From Methanofollis liminatans DSM 4140 (GTDB taxonomy: Archaea > Halobacteriota > Methanomicrobia > Methanomicrobiales > Methanofollaceae), in assembly GCF_000275865.1 (NCBI RefSeq), contig NZ_CM001555.1, positions 1,075,706 through 1,139,705 on the forward strand: 64,000 nucleotides of DNA. The letters are read 5' to 3'. The notes under the pieces are model-generated. The model was not told the DNA's origin, made no database searches, and was given only the letters and a program-made list of their open reading frames with translations. The position numbers and the translations under genes are program-made. This document shows positions 33,754 to 43,124 of this stretch, one piece after another (positions within the stretch are counted from its first letter, which is position 1; each line of letters opens with the position of its first letter).

Positions 33754-34739
33754 GTGAGCGCCACATCTTCGGGCATCTGCCTGTTCAGAGAGGAAACCAT
33801 CTGTTTCGTCAACCCGGCCTTCACCGCACTTTTCGGCTATACGCCGGAGGAGGCCGTCGGGAACCTGCCGGTATCGGACATCGTTCATCCCGACGACCGG
33901 GAGCGGTTCAGGCGCACGACGGAGCAGGTCCTCTCCGGCGCCTCCATCTCCGTGCATGAGAGGTACGAGGGCATCAGGAAGGACGGCAGCAGCCTCTGCC
34001 TTGAATATACCGGGGCCGGGACGCGTTACCACGGGAAGCCCGCTGCCGTCGGGTTGTTCCTGGACATGGCCGCACAGAAGAAGGTCGAAGACGCCCTGCG
34101 CGGGAGCGAGGAGAGGTTCAGGGCTATCTTCGACCGGGTGAACGACGTCATCTTCCTCGTCGAGTTGACCCCGGACAACCGGCCGGGCAGGCTGATCGAG
34201 GTGAACCGGGCCGCCTGCACCAGCCTGCACTATCAGAGGGGGAAACTCCTCAACATGCCTGTAGGTAAGGTCAAGGAGCCGGGTGGAGGCACGGTGCTGG
34301 CTGAGATCATGGAGCGCCTCCTCCTGTACGGCACTGCAAAATACGAAGCCGTAGAGCTGCGAAAGGACGGCACGCCCCTTCCGGTGGAGTTGAACAGCCA
34401 CCTCTGCGAGATCGACGGACGATCGGCGATCCTGGCCGTGGCCCGCGACATCTCGGCGAGAAAAGAGTGGCAGAGTATGGAAGCCGAAGCGTTCAGCAGA
34501 TCGAGGAGAACCTGGAGCAGTTCGCCATCCTCAACGACCATATTAAATACCCCCTTCAGGTGATCCCGGGGCTTGCAGACCTGTACGACGAGACGGTCGC
34601 TGAAAAGATCCGCATCGAAACCGGAAAGATCGATGCCATCATCAGCAGCCTTGACCAGGGCTGGCTCAGGTCCGAAAAGATCAGGCGGGTGCTTCGCCGG
34701 CACTACGGCCTGTTCCAGAACAATGCTGGGCAGCACTGA
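33754..34739 (+). pseudogene. Frameshifted PAS-domain sensor (histidine-kinase-like)
   Basis: Two PAS domains are read in one frame from about 33754: CLFREETICFVNPAFTALFGY, then FDRVNDVIFLVELTPDNRPG and VNRAACTSLHYQRG, each ending in the usual PAC segment (VARDISARKEW). At about 34492 the frame must drop by one base: after ..MEAEA the sense continues as QQIEENLEQFAILNDHIKYP in the frame that stops at 34739. The latter matches the C-terminal helices with DHI-x-x-PLQVI seen in many Methanomicrobiales PAS sensors, which lack an ATPase domain. No good start with ribosome binding site is visible before 33754, and a stop at 33691 closes the frame, so the 5' end also looks damaged. A 42-codon frame at 33587-33715 may be another remnant. 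A sequencing error is the alternative. Confidence 0.7.
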
Positions 34740-34843
34740 ACAGGTAAGGCGGTCTGGAGATCCGGGATCGAGCCTATCATTAGCGTGCAGCCCCAAACTC
34801 TCTTCCAGATATGACGATGATCCGGCAATCACGCGGAGGGGGG

Positions 34844-35851
34844 ATGCCTGACCTCGCCCTGATCGGATGGGTCGAGTGCGACGGCCGGCGCCTCTCCGAA
34901 GATGAGGTGCGTGTCGCCCTTTCAGAGGATCCTTACTCCGCCCTGCGGTTCGGCGGCGAGTTTTCGTTCACGTACGGTGAGTGGCGGGCGCGCGACCACT
35001 TCGGGATCGCCCCCGGCGACGGCCCGGCCGGAACGCTCACCCGCGACGGTGCGGTCGTCGGCCGCGTGGACCCCGGCTACCCGGCCGGCGACCTCGAGGC
35101 GGCGATTGTCGAGGCGGTGGCGATCAGGGCAGTGGACGGCGCCGCCGTCGCTCTCTCCGGTGGGGTGGACTCGGCCCTTGTCGCCGCCCTCGCGCGCCTC
35201 CCCTGTGTCGTCGTCGGCTTGGAGGGATCGCACGATCTGGTGCGCGCCCTCGCCCTCGCCGAAGTGCTGGGCCTCTCCTGCGAGGCGGTGACCGTCACCG
35301 AACAGGAGGTTGAGGCGGCGCTGCGGGCGGTGGTCGGTGTGCTGGGTGCCCCGAACCCGGTCGACGCCTCCATCGCAACGACCGAATACTTTGTCGCCCG
35401 CTGGGCCGGGGAGCGCGGCTACCGCCGGATCCTGGCCGGACAGGGGGCAGACGAACTCTTCGGCGGCTACGCGCGCTACCTGGAGAGCCCTGACCTTGCG
35501 GCCTCGCTTGCGGCGGGCGTCGACGATATCCCGCGGCAGGTTGCCCGCGACGGCGCCGTCGCCTCTCTCTATGGTACCGCGTTCTCCCTCCCATACCTGG
35601 ATCTGCGCGTCGTGGCGGCGGCCCGCGCCATCCCTCCTGCTGAGAAGGTGTGCGGCGGGGTCAGGAAATTGCCCCTCAGAGAGGTCGCAGAACGGCATCT
35701 GCCCCTCGAATTCGCCAGCGGAGAGAAGAAGGCGATGCAGTACGGCAGCGGGATCTGGAAGGCGATCGGGCACCTCTCCAGTAAAAATGGTTATAAAAAG
35801 TCGGTACAAGGGTACTTAACTGACATGGGTAGGGACATGCATGGTCACTGA
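34844..35851 (+). CDS. Asparagine synthase-like amidotransferase without glutaminase cysteine
   Basis: A 335-residue protein whose C-terminal two thirds is an asparagine-synthase ATP-pyrophosphatase domain: VALSGGVDSALVAALA (PP-loop), AGQGADELFGGYARY, SLPYLDLRVVAAA and KLPLREVAERHLP. The first 100 residues keep only the tail of the class II glutaminase domain (FGGEFSF, RARDHFGIAP) and lack the N-terminal Cys, so glutamine hydrolysis is not possible from this chain. It overlaps gatC by 11 bases, linking it to Asp/Glu-tRNA amidation. ATG 34844 is preferred because GGAGGG precedes it and similarity begins there; ATG 34811 is also in frame. Confidence 0.82.
   Translation: MPDLALIGWVECDGRRLSEDEVRVALSEDPYSALRFGGEFSFTYGEWRARDHFGIAPGDGPAGTLTRDGAVVGRVDPGYPAGDLEAAIVEAVAIRAVDGAAVALSGGVDSALVAALARLPCVVVGLEGSHDLVRALALAEVLGLSCEAVTVTEQEVEAALRAVVGVLGAPNPVDASIATTEYFVARWAGERGYRRILAGQGADELFGGYARYLESPDLAASLAAGVDDIPRQVARDGAVASLYGTAFSLPYLDLRVVAAARAIPPAEKVCGGVRKLPLREVAERHLPLEFASGEKKAMQYGSGIWKAIGHLSSKNGYKKSVQGYLTDMGRDMHGH
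35789..35800 (+). promoter_or_regulatory. Internal box A for gatCAB
   Basis: GGTTATAAAAAG inside the 3' end of the asparagine-synthase-like gene, about 50 bases before gatC, is a near-consensus TATA element. Initiation near 35820 would allow gatCAB expression independent of the upstream gene. Confidence 0.45.
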
Positions 35852-36110
35852 ATCAGACGTAGCACATATTGCAATACTTGCAGATATTGGAATAGGCGAC
35901 GAAGAACTCGCCGAATTTACCGGGCAGTTCAACGCCATCCTCGAATATTTCGATCTCCTCGATCAGGTCGAGGAGAGCGGGCGGCCTGCGGCGGTAACGA
36001 CGAACATCTTCAGGGACGACGCCGTCGTCCCGTCCCTCTCCCTCGACGCCGTCCTTGAAAACGCCGGTGAGTCTGAGGCCGGCTATATCCGCGCCCCGAA
36101 GGTGATGTGA
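35841..36110 (+). CDS. gatC: Aspartyl/glutamyl-tRNA amidotransferase subunit C
   Basis: The 89-residue linker subunit that joins GatA and GatB. It has the family pattern VAHIAILADIGIGDEELAEFTGQF in a typical helical pair and the C-terminal extended tail with RAPKVM. Starts within the preceding gene (11-base overlap); gatA begins at the last base of its stop codon (TGATG). Confidence 0.93.
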   Translation: MVTESDVAHIAILADIGIGDEELAEFTGQFNAILEYFDLLDQVEESGRPAAVTTNIFRDDAVVPSLSLDAVLENAGESEAGYIRAPKVM

Positions 36111-37411
36111 TGGGCTCGATCACCTTTGATGCGGAAGACCGCTGGAACGCCTTCATCACCCTCTGCCGGGAGGCCGACCACGGCGACGGCCCCCTGGCTG
36201 GCGTCCTGGTGGCGGTCAAGGACAACATCTCGACGGCCGGTGTCCAGACTACCTGCGGGTCGCGGATCCTCCAGGGCTATATCCCCCCGTATGACGCCCA
36301 CGTCGTCGAACTGCTCAAGGCCGCCGGCGCCGCTATCGTCGGCAAAACGAACATGGACGAGTTCGGCATGGGCACCACCACCGAATCGAGTGCATTCGGA
36401 CCGACCACCAACCCGGTCGACACCGCGCGCGTCCCCGGCGGATCTTCGGGCGGGAGCGCCGCCGCCGTCGCTGCCGGTATGGTGCCGATGGCCCTCGGCA
36501 CCGACACCGGCGGCTCGATCCGCTGCCCCGCGGCCTTCTGCGGGATCGTCGGGCTCAAGCCCACCTACGGGCGGGTCTCCCGGTACGGCCTCATCGCCTA
36601 TGCGAACTCACTCGAGGGCATCGGCCCGATGGCCCGGAACGTGGCTGATGTATCCAGCCTCTTCTCGGTGATCGCCGGTCCTGACGCCCGCGACGCCACC
36701 TCCATCGACCGCCCATACTCCCACACGCCCTCGTCCGATGGAATCGCGGGGCTCCGTATCGGCGTCCCGGCCGAGTTCTTCGGCGCCGGCGTCGACCCGG
36801 GCGTCGCAGAGAAGGTCAGGTCGGCGATCGACTCTCTCGCCGACCTCGGCGCCGAGATCGTCGAGTGTTCGATGCCGAGCATGGCCTTTGCCCTCGCCGC
36901 CTACTATGTCACCTGCACCTCAGAGGCCTCCTCGAACCTCGCCCGGTTCGACGGCATCCGCTACGGCCCCGACATCGAGTCGAAGCGCTCGTGGCACGAT
37001 GCCTACCAGGAACACCGCCGGGAGCACTTCGGCAAAGAGGTGCGCCGCCGGATCATGCTCGGCACCTTCGCCCTCTCGGCCGGTTACTACGGCAAGTACT
37101 ATGCAAAGGCGCAGGCGGCCCGCAAGAGCGTCGGTGAAGATTTCGCCCGCCTGTTTGCGGATGTCGACGTTATCGCCGGCCCGACCATGCCTACGACGGC
37201 CTTCGCCCTCGGCGAGAAGACCGCCGACCCCCTCTCGATGTACCTCGCCGACATCCTCACCGTCCCGGCCAACCTCGCCGGCGTCCCGGCGATCTCGGTG
37301 CCCTGCGGCAGCGTGGACGGTCTGCCCGTCGGGCTGCAGCTCATCGGCAGGCATTGCGAGGAGGAGCGGATCATCGATACTGCCTATGCCTACGAGGAGG
37401 TGCGGCGATGA
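36110..37411 (+). CDS. gatA: Aspartyl/glutamyl-tRNA amidotransferase subunit A
   Basis: Amidase-signature glutaminase of the complex, 433 residues. The catalytic Lys is in [12 protein letters not shown], and [15 protein letters not shown] plus [11 protein letters not shown] carry the cis-Ser and nucleophile Ser. It is about 40-50 residues shorter than bacterial GatA, missing mostly N-terminal sequence, which is usual for this archaeal branch. Start is ATG 36110 within the gatC stop (TGATG); a GTG at 36107 is less likely. Amidates misacylated Asp-tRNA-Asn, since archaea use GatDE for Glu-tRNA-Gln. Confidence 0.95.
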   Translation: MGSITFDAEDRWNAFITLCREADHGDGPLAGVLVAVKDNISTAGVQTTCGSRILQGYIPPYDAHVVELLKAAGAAIVGKTNMDEFGMGTTTESSAFGPTTNPVDTARVPGGSSGGSAAAVAAGMVPMALGTDTGGSIRCPAAFCGIVGLKPTYGRVSRYGLIAYANSLEGIGPMARNVADVSSLFSVIAGPDARDATSIDRPYSHTPSSDGIAGLRIGVPAEFFGAGVDPGVAEKVRSAIDSLADLGAEIVECSMPSMAFALAAYYVTCTSEASSNLARFDGIRYGPDIESKRSWHDAYQEHRREHFGKEVRRRIMLGTFALSAGYYGKYYAKAQAARKSVGEDFARLFADVDVIAGPTMPTTAFALGEKTADPLSMYLADILTVPANLAGVPAISVPCGSVDGLPVGLQLIGRHCEEERIIDTAYAYEEVRR

Positions 37412-38844
37412 GCGAACACACCGACGTGATCATCGGGCTCGAGATCCATTGCCAGCTGAACACAGAGACCAAACTCTTCTGCGGGTGCTCGACCGACTAC
37501 AAGACCGACGGCCCGAATACCCATGTCTGCCCGGTCTGCCTCGGCCTGCCCGGCGCCCTCCCCATGATTAACCGGAAGGCCGTCGAGTACGGTCTCTGCG
37601 TCGCAAAGGCCCTCAACCTCGAGGTGCCCGAAGAGTCCGAATTCGCACGGAAGAACTACTTCTATCCCGACCTCCCGAAGGGCTACCAGATCACGATGTA
37701 CGACCGCCCACTCGCCGTCTGGGGCTACCTGGAGATCGAGGGCGACGAAGGCGAGAAGAAGATCCGGATCACCCGCATCCACCTCGAAGAAGACCCGGGG
37801 AGGCTGGTGCACAAGGCCGGCGCCGGCCATGTCGCCTATACCCTGGTCGACTACAACCGCTCTGGCATCCCCCTCATCGAGATCGTCACCGAGCCCGACC
37901 TTCGGTCGCCGAAGGAGGCCCGGCGGTTCCTCAACAAACTCCGCGCCACCCTCGAGTACCTCGGCGTCTATGACGGCGAGCGCGAGGGCGGTCTGCGCGT
38001 GGACGCCAACATCTCGATCCGCGGCTCAGAGCGGGTCGAGGTGAAGAACATCTCCTCATATAAGGGGGTCGAGAAGGCGCTCACCTTCGAGATCACCCGC
38101 CAGAAGAACCTGATCAGGCGCGGCCTGCGGGTCGAGCGCGAGACCCGCCACTTCCAGGAGGGCCGCGGCATCACCTCCTCGGCCAGGTCCAAGGAGACGG
38201 AGAACGACTACCGCTACTTCCCCGAACCGGACCTGCGGCCCCTCAGGGTAAAGGATTGGGTCGAGGCGATCGCCCTCCCCGAACTCCCTGACGCCCGGCG
38301 CGACCGCTTCATGGCGACCTACGGGATCTCCCTCAACCACGCCCGCACCCTCACCGGCGACCTCAGGCTCGCCGAGTTCTACGAGGCGCTCGCTGCAAAG
38401 ACCGATCCGGCGCTTGCCGCCACCTGGACGGCCGACACCCTGCTCGGCGAACTCAACTACCGGGACATGCCGGTGACGACGGTGCCTCTCGACCACTTCG
38501 CCGACCTCGTCGGCCTGGTCGGCCGCGGCGAGGTCACCGACCGGGTCGCCATCGATGTCCTGCGGGCGCTGCTTGACGCCGTCATCGCCGGCGAGACGCC
38601 GGTGACGCCCTCGGAGTACGTGAAGCAGCACAACCTTGGCAAGGGCGCCGCTGACGCCTTTGCCGCCGTCATCGACGAGGTGATCGCCGAAAACCCGCAG
38701 GCGGTCGCCGATTACCGCGAGGGGAAGGGCGCGGCACTCAACTTCCTGGTCGGCCAGGTGATGAAGAAAACACGGGGCAAGGCAGATCCGAAAGAGATCA
38801 CTCCTCTAATCGCCGCCCGTATCACCCCGGAGGAGGGAGCCTGA
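37408..38844 (+). CDS. gatB: Aspartyl/glutamyl-tRNA amidotransferase subunit B
   Basis: Kinase/transamidase subunit, 478 residues. The N-terminal cradle contains VIIGLEIHCQLNT and LFCGCS, with a cysteine pair repeated in HVCPVCLGLPGALP for the zinc site; KNYFYPDLPKGYQI is the catalytic signature. The C-terminal helical and YqeY-like tail (GKGAADAFAAVIDEV, TRGKADPKEI) binds the tRNA elbow. ATG 37408 overlaps the gatA stop by 4 bases. Part of gatCAB followed directly by topA. Confidence 0.96.
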   Translation: MSEHTDVIIGLEIHCQLNTETKLFCGCSTDYKTDGPNTHVCPVCLGLPGALPMINRKAVEYGLCVAKALNLEVPEESEFARKNYFYPDLPKGYQITMYDRPLAVWGYLEIEGDEGEKKIRITRIHLEEDPGRLVHKAGAGHVAYTLVDYNRSGIPLIEIVTEPDLRSPKEARRFLNKLRATLEYLGVYDGEREGGLRVDANISIRGSERVEVKNISSYKGVEKALTFEITRQKNLIRRGLRVERETRHFQEGRGITSSARSKETENDYRYFPEPDLRPLRVKDWVEAIALPELPDARRDRFMATYGISLNHARTLTGDLRLAEFYEALAAKTDPALAATWTADTLLGELNYRDMPVTTVPLDHFADLVGLVGRGEVTDRVAIDVLRALLDAVIAGETPVTPSEYVKQHNLGKGAADAFAAVIDEVIAENPQAVADYREGKGAALNFLVGQVMKKTRGKADPKEITPLIAARITPEEGA

Positions 38845-38847
38845 GCC

Positions 38848-41676
38848 GTGCACCTGATAGTCGCAGAGAAGAACATCTCGGCCCGGCGGATCGCCGCCAT
38901 GCTTGCGGGAAACAACCACGTCACGAATAAAAAAGAGGGCGGGGTCGACACCTACGCCTTCGATGACACCGTCCTCGTCGGCCTGAAGGGGCACGTCGTC
39001 GAGGTCGATTTCGTAGAGGGCTACACGAACTGGCGGAGCGAGGAGCGCCCTCCCCGCTCCCTCATCGACGCCGGGATCGTCAAGCGCCCGACCGAAAAGC
39101 GCATCGTCTCTCTTCTTCAGAAACTCGCGAAAAAGGCCGACCTCGTCACCATCGCCACCGATTTCGATACCGAGGGGGAGTTGATCGGCAAGGAGGCCTA
39201 CGAACTCGTCAGGGCGGTGAACAAGGGCGTGCGGATCCTGCGGGCCAGGTTCTCGGCGATCACCCCGCAGGAGATCAAGCGGGCCTTCTCCGAACTGACC
39301 GAACTCGACTTCGCCCTCGCCGCCGCCGGGGAGTCGCGCCAGATCATCGACCTGATGTGGGGAGCGTCGCTGACCCGCTTCATCTCGATTGCGGCACGGC
39401 GCGGGGGCGCGAACATCCTCTCGGTGGGCCGGGTGCAGAGCCCGACCCTTGCGATGATCGCAGACCGGGAAAAGGAGATCGAGTCCTTCGTCCCGCAGAA
39501 ATACTGGATGCTCACCCTCGACACGAAAAAAGACGGCTCGCCTCTTGAACTCCGCCACACCCACGGCCGGTTCGTCGATCATGACGACGCCCTCGCCGCC
39601 AGGAAACGGACGACAGAACCGCTCACCGTCACCGAGGTGAAGGAGGGCGTCAAGAACGACCGCGCCCCCACACCCTTCGATACCACCTCCCTCCTCGTCG
39701 CCGCAGGACGGCTCGGCTTTTCCGCGGCAAATGCGATGCGGGTCGCAGAAGACCTCTACATGAACGGTTTCATCTCGTACCCGAGGACTGACAACACCGT
39801 CTACCCGGCAAGCCTCAACCTCGACGAGGTGCTCGGCGTGCTGAAGGCCACCGCGTTCTCGGGAGATGTCGCATGGGTGGAGCGGCACAGGCGTCCAGAA
39901 CCCACCCGCGGCAAAAAATCGAGCACCGACCACCCGCCCATCCACCCGACCGGGGCGGCGACGCCTGCACAGCTCGGCGAAGAGCGCTGGAAACTCTATG
40001 AACTTGTGGTGCGGCGGTTCCTTGCCACCCTCTCGCCGGACGCGAGATGGCTGACCATGAAAGTGAACTTCGACGCCGGGGGCGAACCCTATACGGTCAC
40101 CGGCGGGCAGCTCAAAGAGGAGGGGTGGCGGCGCGTCTACCCGTACAGCGAGGCGGCCGAACGGCTGATCCCGGCCTGCACCGTCGGCGAACGTCTCCCG
40201 ATCCTGGGTGTGAACCTCGAGGAGAAAGAGACCCAGCCTCCACCCCGCTACACCCAGAGCCGGCTGATCCAGACGATGGAAGAGCTGGGCCTGGGCACAA
40301 AGAGCACCCGCCACGAGGTGATCGGAAAACTCGTTTCGCGGCGGTACGTCCAGGGCAATCCCCTTCGGCCGACGCTCGTGGGGCGGGCGGTCGTCGAGTC
40401 CCTTGAAAAACACGCCGACACGATCACCAGGCCGGACATGACCCGCACCCTTGAGGCGTCCATGCAGCAGATCAAGGAGAGCACACGGACGCGCGACGAT
40501 GTCGTCGGCGAGTCGCGCGCCATGCTCCACTCGGTCTTCGACGATCTCGAAGCGCATGAAGAGCAGATCGGTGCGGAGATCATGGACCGGACCGTCGAGG
40601 AGCGGACGGTCGGCCCCTGCCCGGTCTGCGGGAAAGACCTCCAGATCAGACAGGTCCACGGCGCCTCCCAGTTCATCGGCTGTTCCGGGTATCCTGAATG
40701 CACCTTCAATATCAGCCTTCCCGGGGTGCAGTGGGGCAAGGCAATCCGCCTGGATCAGGTCTGCGATAAACACCGCCTCAACCATATCAGGCTGATCAGG
40801 AAGGGTGCGCGGCCATGGGACATCGGCTGCCCCCTCTGCTCGCATATCGAATCAAATGCCGCGACGCTCAGGCTGATCCCCCATATGACCGATGCCCTGC
40901 TTGCACGCCTGCATGCGAGCCACATGTACACGGTCCCTGACATCGTCCGCGCGTCGGCGGCAGACCTTGCCGCCCACCTCTCGATCGGGTCAGAAGAGGC
41001 GGAGAAACTTGTGCAGGAGGCGAACGACGTCCTCGATCTCCTGAGGCGCCGGTCTGAACTGAAGAAGTTCATCCGCGCCGAAGTCTCGCCGCGCCGCGGC
41101 CGGAGCCATGCGAAGATCGCACAGAAACTGGCCGCAGCAGGGATCGACGACATAGCGGCACTCGGATCTGCCCGTGTGGATGTCCTGAAGGAGGCCGGTC
41201 TCTCAGACGAGGAGACCCAGGGCCTCAGGGCAAAGGCACAGGCAATCCGGAGCGAACGGCGGCTGCGCGAGGCCGGTCTTCCGGCGGTGAGCATCAAGAA
41301 GTACCTCGAGGCCGGGATCGCCGGCCCCGAAGACTTCGCCACCCTTCACCCGGCCTATATCAGCGCGAAGAGCGGGGTGCGGGTGGAGACCGTCTGCAAA
41401 CATGCAGAGGTCGCCTGCAGCAGCGCCGGCCTCGACACTCCGCCGAAGATCACCCAGAAACGCCTTGAGAAAGGGCGGGAAGAACTGCTTGCCGTTCCGG
41501 GCATCGGAGAACCGACGCTTGAAAAACTCTACCGGGCTGGTATCGTCGACGCCGCAAGTCTTGCCGCCGCCGACCCCGAACGGGCTTCGGCGGCTTCAGG
41601 CATCCCGGCGGCAAAGATCCGCGCCTGCATTGCATCTATATCGGCGGAAGACAAAAAAGAAAGAGTACGCACATGA
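38848..41676 (+). CDS. topA: DNA topoisomerase I (type IA) with long C-terminal tail
   Basis: Relaxes negatively supercoiled DNA by cutting one strand. The 942-residue protein begins with GTG (MHLIVAEKNISARRI), has Toprim acidic motif TDFDTEGE, and the active-site region GFISYPRTDNTVYP with the catalytic Tyr. Two zinc-finger-like clusters follow near residues 590-670 (CPVCGKDL..CSGYPEC, CDKH..CPLCSH). Beyond them about 270 residues contain repeated helix-hairpin-helix-like units (IDDIAALGSARVDVLKEAGL, VPGIGEPTLEKLYRAGI), an unusually long tail. Starts 3 bases after gatB. No intein. Confidence 0.94.
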   Translation: MHLIVAEKNISARRIAAMLAGNNHVTNKKEGGVDTYAFDDTVLVGLKGHVVEVDFVEGYTNWRSEERPPRSLIDAGIVKRPTEKRIVSLLQKLAKKADLVTIATDFDTEGELIGKEAYELVRAVNKGVRILRARFSAITPQEIKRAFSELTELDFALAAAGESRQIIDLMWGASLTRFISIAARRGGANILSVGRVQSPTLAMIADREKEIESFVPQKYWMLTLDTKKDGSPLELRHTHGRFVDHDDALAARKRTTEPLTVTEVKEGVKNDRAPTPFDTTSLLVAAGRLGFSAANAMRVAEDLYMNGFISYPRTDNTVYPASLNLDEVLGVLKATAFSGDVAWVERHRRPEPTRGKKSSTDHPPIHPTGAATPAQLGEERWKLYELVVRRFLATLSPDARWLTMKVNFDAGGEPYTVTGGQLKEEGWRRVYPYSEAAERLIPACTVGERLPILGVNLEEKETQPPPRYTQSRLIQTMEELGLGTKSTRHEVIGKLVSRRYVQGNPLRPTLVGRAVVESLEKHADTITRPDMTRTLEASMQQIKESTRTRDDVVGESRAMLHSVFDDLEAHEEQIGAEIMDRTVEERTVGPCPVCGKDLQIRQVHGASQFIGCSGYPECTFNISLPGVQWGKAIRLDQVCDKHRLNHIRLIRKGARPWDIGCPLCSHIESNAATLRLIPHMTDALLARLHASHMYTVPDIVRASAADLAAHLSIGSEEAEKLVQEANDVLDLLRRRSELKKFIRAEVSPRRGRSHAKIAQKLAAAGIDDIAALGSARVDVLKEAGLSDEETQGLRAKAQAIRSERRLREAGLPAVSIKKYLEAGIAGPEDFATLHPAYISAKSGVRVETVCKHAEVACSSAGLDTPPKITQKRLEKGREELLAVPGIGEPTLEKLYRAGIVDAASLAAADPERASAASGIPAAKIRACIASISAEDKKERVRT

Positions 41677-42371
41677 CTGGCACGCACCTCAAATGGAAAA
41701 ATTGGGCGCATGTGACGAAACTTGACCCCGACAAGCACCTCGACGCCGCGGCGGTCGAGGCCGTCGCCACCAGCGGGACCGATGCGATCCTCCTCTCAGG
41801 CACCCTGAACGTCACGCGCGAGAACCTCGCCGACCTGCGCGAACAGGTCGAAGACTATGGTATCCCTCTCGTCGTCGAGCCTGCCGACCCGGAGGGCGCC
41901 GTCTTCGAAGGCGTCGATCTACTCTTCGTCCCGAGTGTTCTCAACACCCCGGACGCCCGCTGGGTCGTCGGCAAACACCAGCAGTGGGCGCTCGCCTGCC
42001 CTGAGATCCCGTGGGAGCAGGTGGTTCCCGAGGCCTATATCGTCCTGAACCCGGCCTCGGCCGTGGGTCGGGTGACGCGGGCGGTCTGCGACCTGAAACC
42101 CGCAGAGGTTGCGGCCTATGCCAGGTGCGCCGAGCACTACTTCCACTTCCCGATCGTCTATATCGAATATTCGGGAACCTACGGAGACCCGGCAGTGGTG
42201 CGGGCCGCCTCGGAAGCGATCACCGGTGCGAGCCTCTATTACGGCGGCGGGATCGATTCGGCCGAGCGCGCCGCGGAGATGGGGCGGTACGCCGATACGA
42301 TCGTTGTCGGCAACGCCGTCTACGAGAAGGGCGTCGAGACCCTGAAGGCGACGGTGAAAGCGGTCCAGTAA
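41673..42371 (+). CDS. Geranylgeranylglyceryl phosphate synthase
   Basis: Makes the first ether bond of archaeal membrane lipids from sn-glycerol-1-phosphate and geranylgeranyl diphosphate. The 232-residue TIM barrel shows the GGGPS/PcrB family pattern: HVTKLDPDK, DAILLSGT, VEPADPEG, YIEYSGTYG with the catalytic Glu, and YYGGGIDSAE followed by VVGNAVYEKG at the phosphate-binding end. It overlaps topA by ATGA. A firm marker for an archaeal source. Confidence 0.95.
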   Translation: MTGTHLKWKNWAHVTKLDPDKHLDAAAVEAVATSGTDAILLSGTLNVTRENLADLREQVEDYGIPLVVEPADPEGAVFEGVDLLFVPSVLNTPDARWVVGKHQQWALACPEIPWEQVVPEAYIVLNPASAVGRVTRAVCDLKPAEVAAYARCAEHYFHFPIVYIEYSGTYGDPAVVRAASEAITGASLYYGGGIDSAERAAEMGRYADTIVVGNAVYEKGVETLKATVKAVQ

Positions 42372-42380
42372 CCGGTCTCC

Positions 42381-43094
42381 ATGCCCGAGATTTCCATTGT
42401 CCTTGTCGAACCCCTCTATGAGGGAAACGTGGGCTTCGTGGCGCGGGCGATGAAGAACTTCGGGTTCACCCGCCTCGTCCTGGTGGACCCCTGCGCCCTT
42501 GGCGACGAAGCCTTCGCCCGCGCCTCGCATGCCCGCGACGTCCTGGAAGGCGCCGTCAGGATGAGCCTCGAAGAGGTCTATGCGGGGAGCGATCTGGTCG
42601 TGGCGACGACCGGCGAACTCTCCAAGTCGGTCTGCACCTCGATGCGGATGCCCTATTTTACGCCGGCCGAGATCAGGACGATCCTTGAGGAAGCCGAGGG
42701 TTCCGTGAGCATCCTCTTCGGGCGGGAGAACTGGGGGCTCAACAATGAGGAGGTCTCCCGCGCCGATCTGATCTGCACCATACCGACCTCGGAGATCTAC
42801 CCGATCATGAACCTCTCGCACGCCGTGGCCGTCGTCTGCCACGACCTCGCCCACCTGCCGCGCGGCACCTATCGCCTTGCCGGGAAAACCGAGCGCGAGA
42901 GCCTGATCGAGCACTTCGGCCAGTTCCTCGAACGGATCGAGCACCCTGACTACAAGCGCGCCAACACCCTCCTGATGATGCGCCGGATCTTCGGGCGCAC
43001 GGCCCTGACCACGCGGGAGGTCTCCACGCTCCACGGCCTGCTGCGGCGGGCCGAGTGGCATCTCGATCACCCGGACGGCGAAGAAGGACAATAA
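42381..43094 (+). CDS. TrmJ-like SPOUT RNA methyltransferase
   Basis: A 237-residue S-adenosylmethionine-dependent 2'-O-methyltransferase with the knotted SPOUT fold. VEPLYEGNVGFVARAMKNFGF is the N-terminal Arg/Asn motif of the TrmJ subgroup, VSILFGRENWGLNNEE is motif 2 with the knot, and TIPTSEIYPIMNLSHAVAV is motif 3. The C-terminal 70 helical residues match TrmJ, which methylates position 32 of tRNAs in archaea. Starts 9 bases after GGGP synthase, so likely on the same transcript. Confidence 0.9.
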   Translation: MPEISIVLVEPLYEGNVGFVARAMKNFGFTRLVLVDPCALGDEAFARASHARDVLEGAVRMSLEEVYAGSDLVVATTGELSKSVCTSMRMPYFTPAEIRTILEEAEGSVSILFGRENWGLNNEEVSRADLICTIPTSEIYPIMNLSHAVAVVCHDLAHLPRGTYRLAGKTERESLIEHFGQFLERIEHPDYKRANTLLMMRRIFGRTALTTREVSTLHGLLRRAEWHLDHPDGEEGQ

Positions 43095-43098
43095 CTAA

Positions 43099-43112
43099 CT
43101 CCCTGCAGGGAG
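43099..43112 (+). promoter_or_regulatory. 14-bp palindrome before dcd
   Basis: CTCCCTGCAGGGAG is a perfect palindrome lying in the 30 bases between the SPOUT methyltransferase stop and the dcd start. It could be an operator, an RNA hairpin affecting dcd translation, or chance in GC-rich DNA. Confidence 0.35.
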
Positions 43113-43124
43113 AATGTTTACCCG

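Noticed and set aside
38806-40845. 679-codon open frame on the minus strand opposite topA
   Set aside because: It mirrors a certain gene, has no ribosome binding site or recognisable domain, and its Arg/Asp/Glu-rich content is typical of antisense frames in GC-rich DNA.
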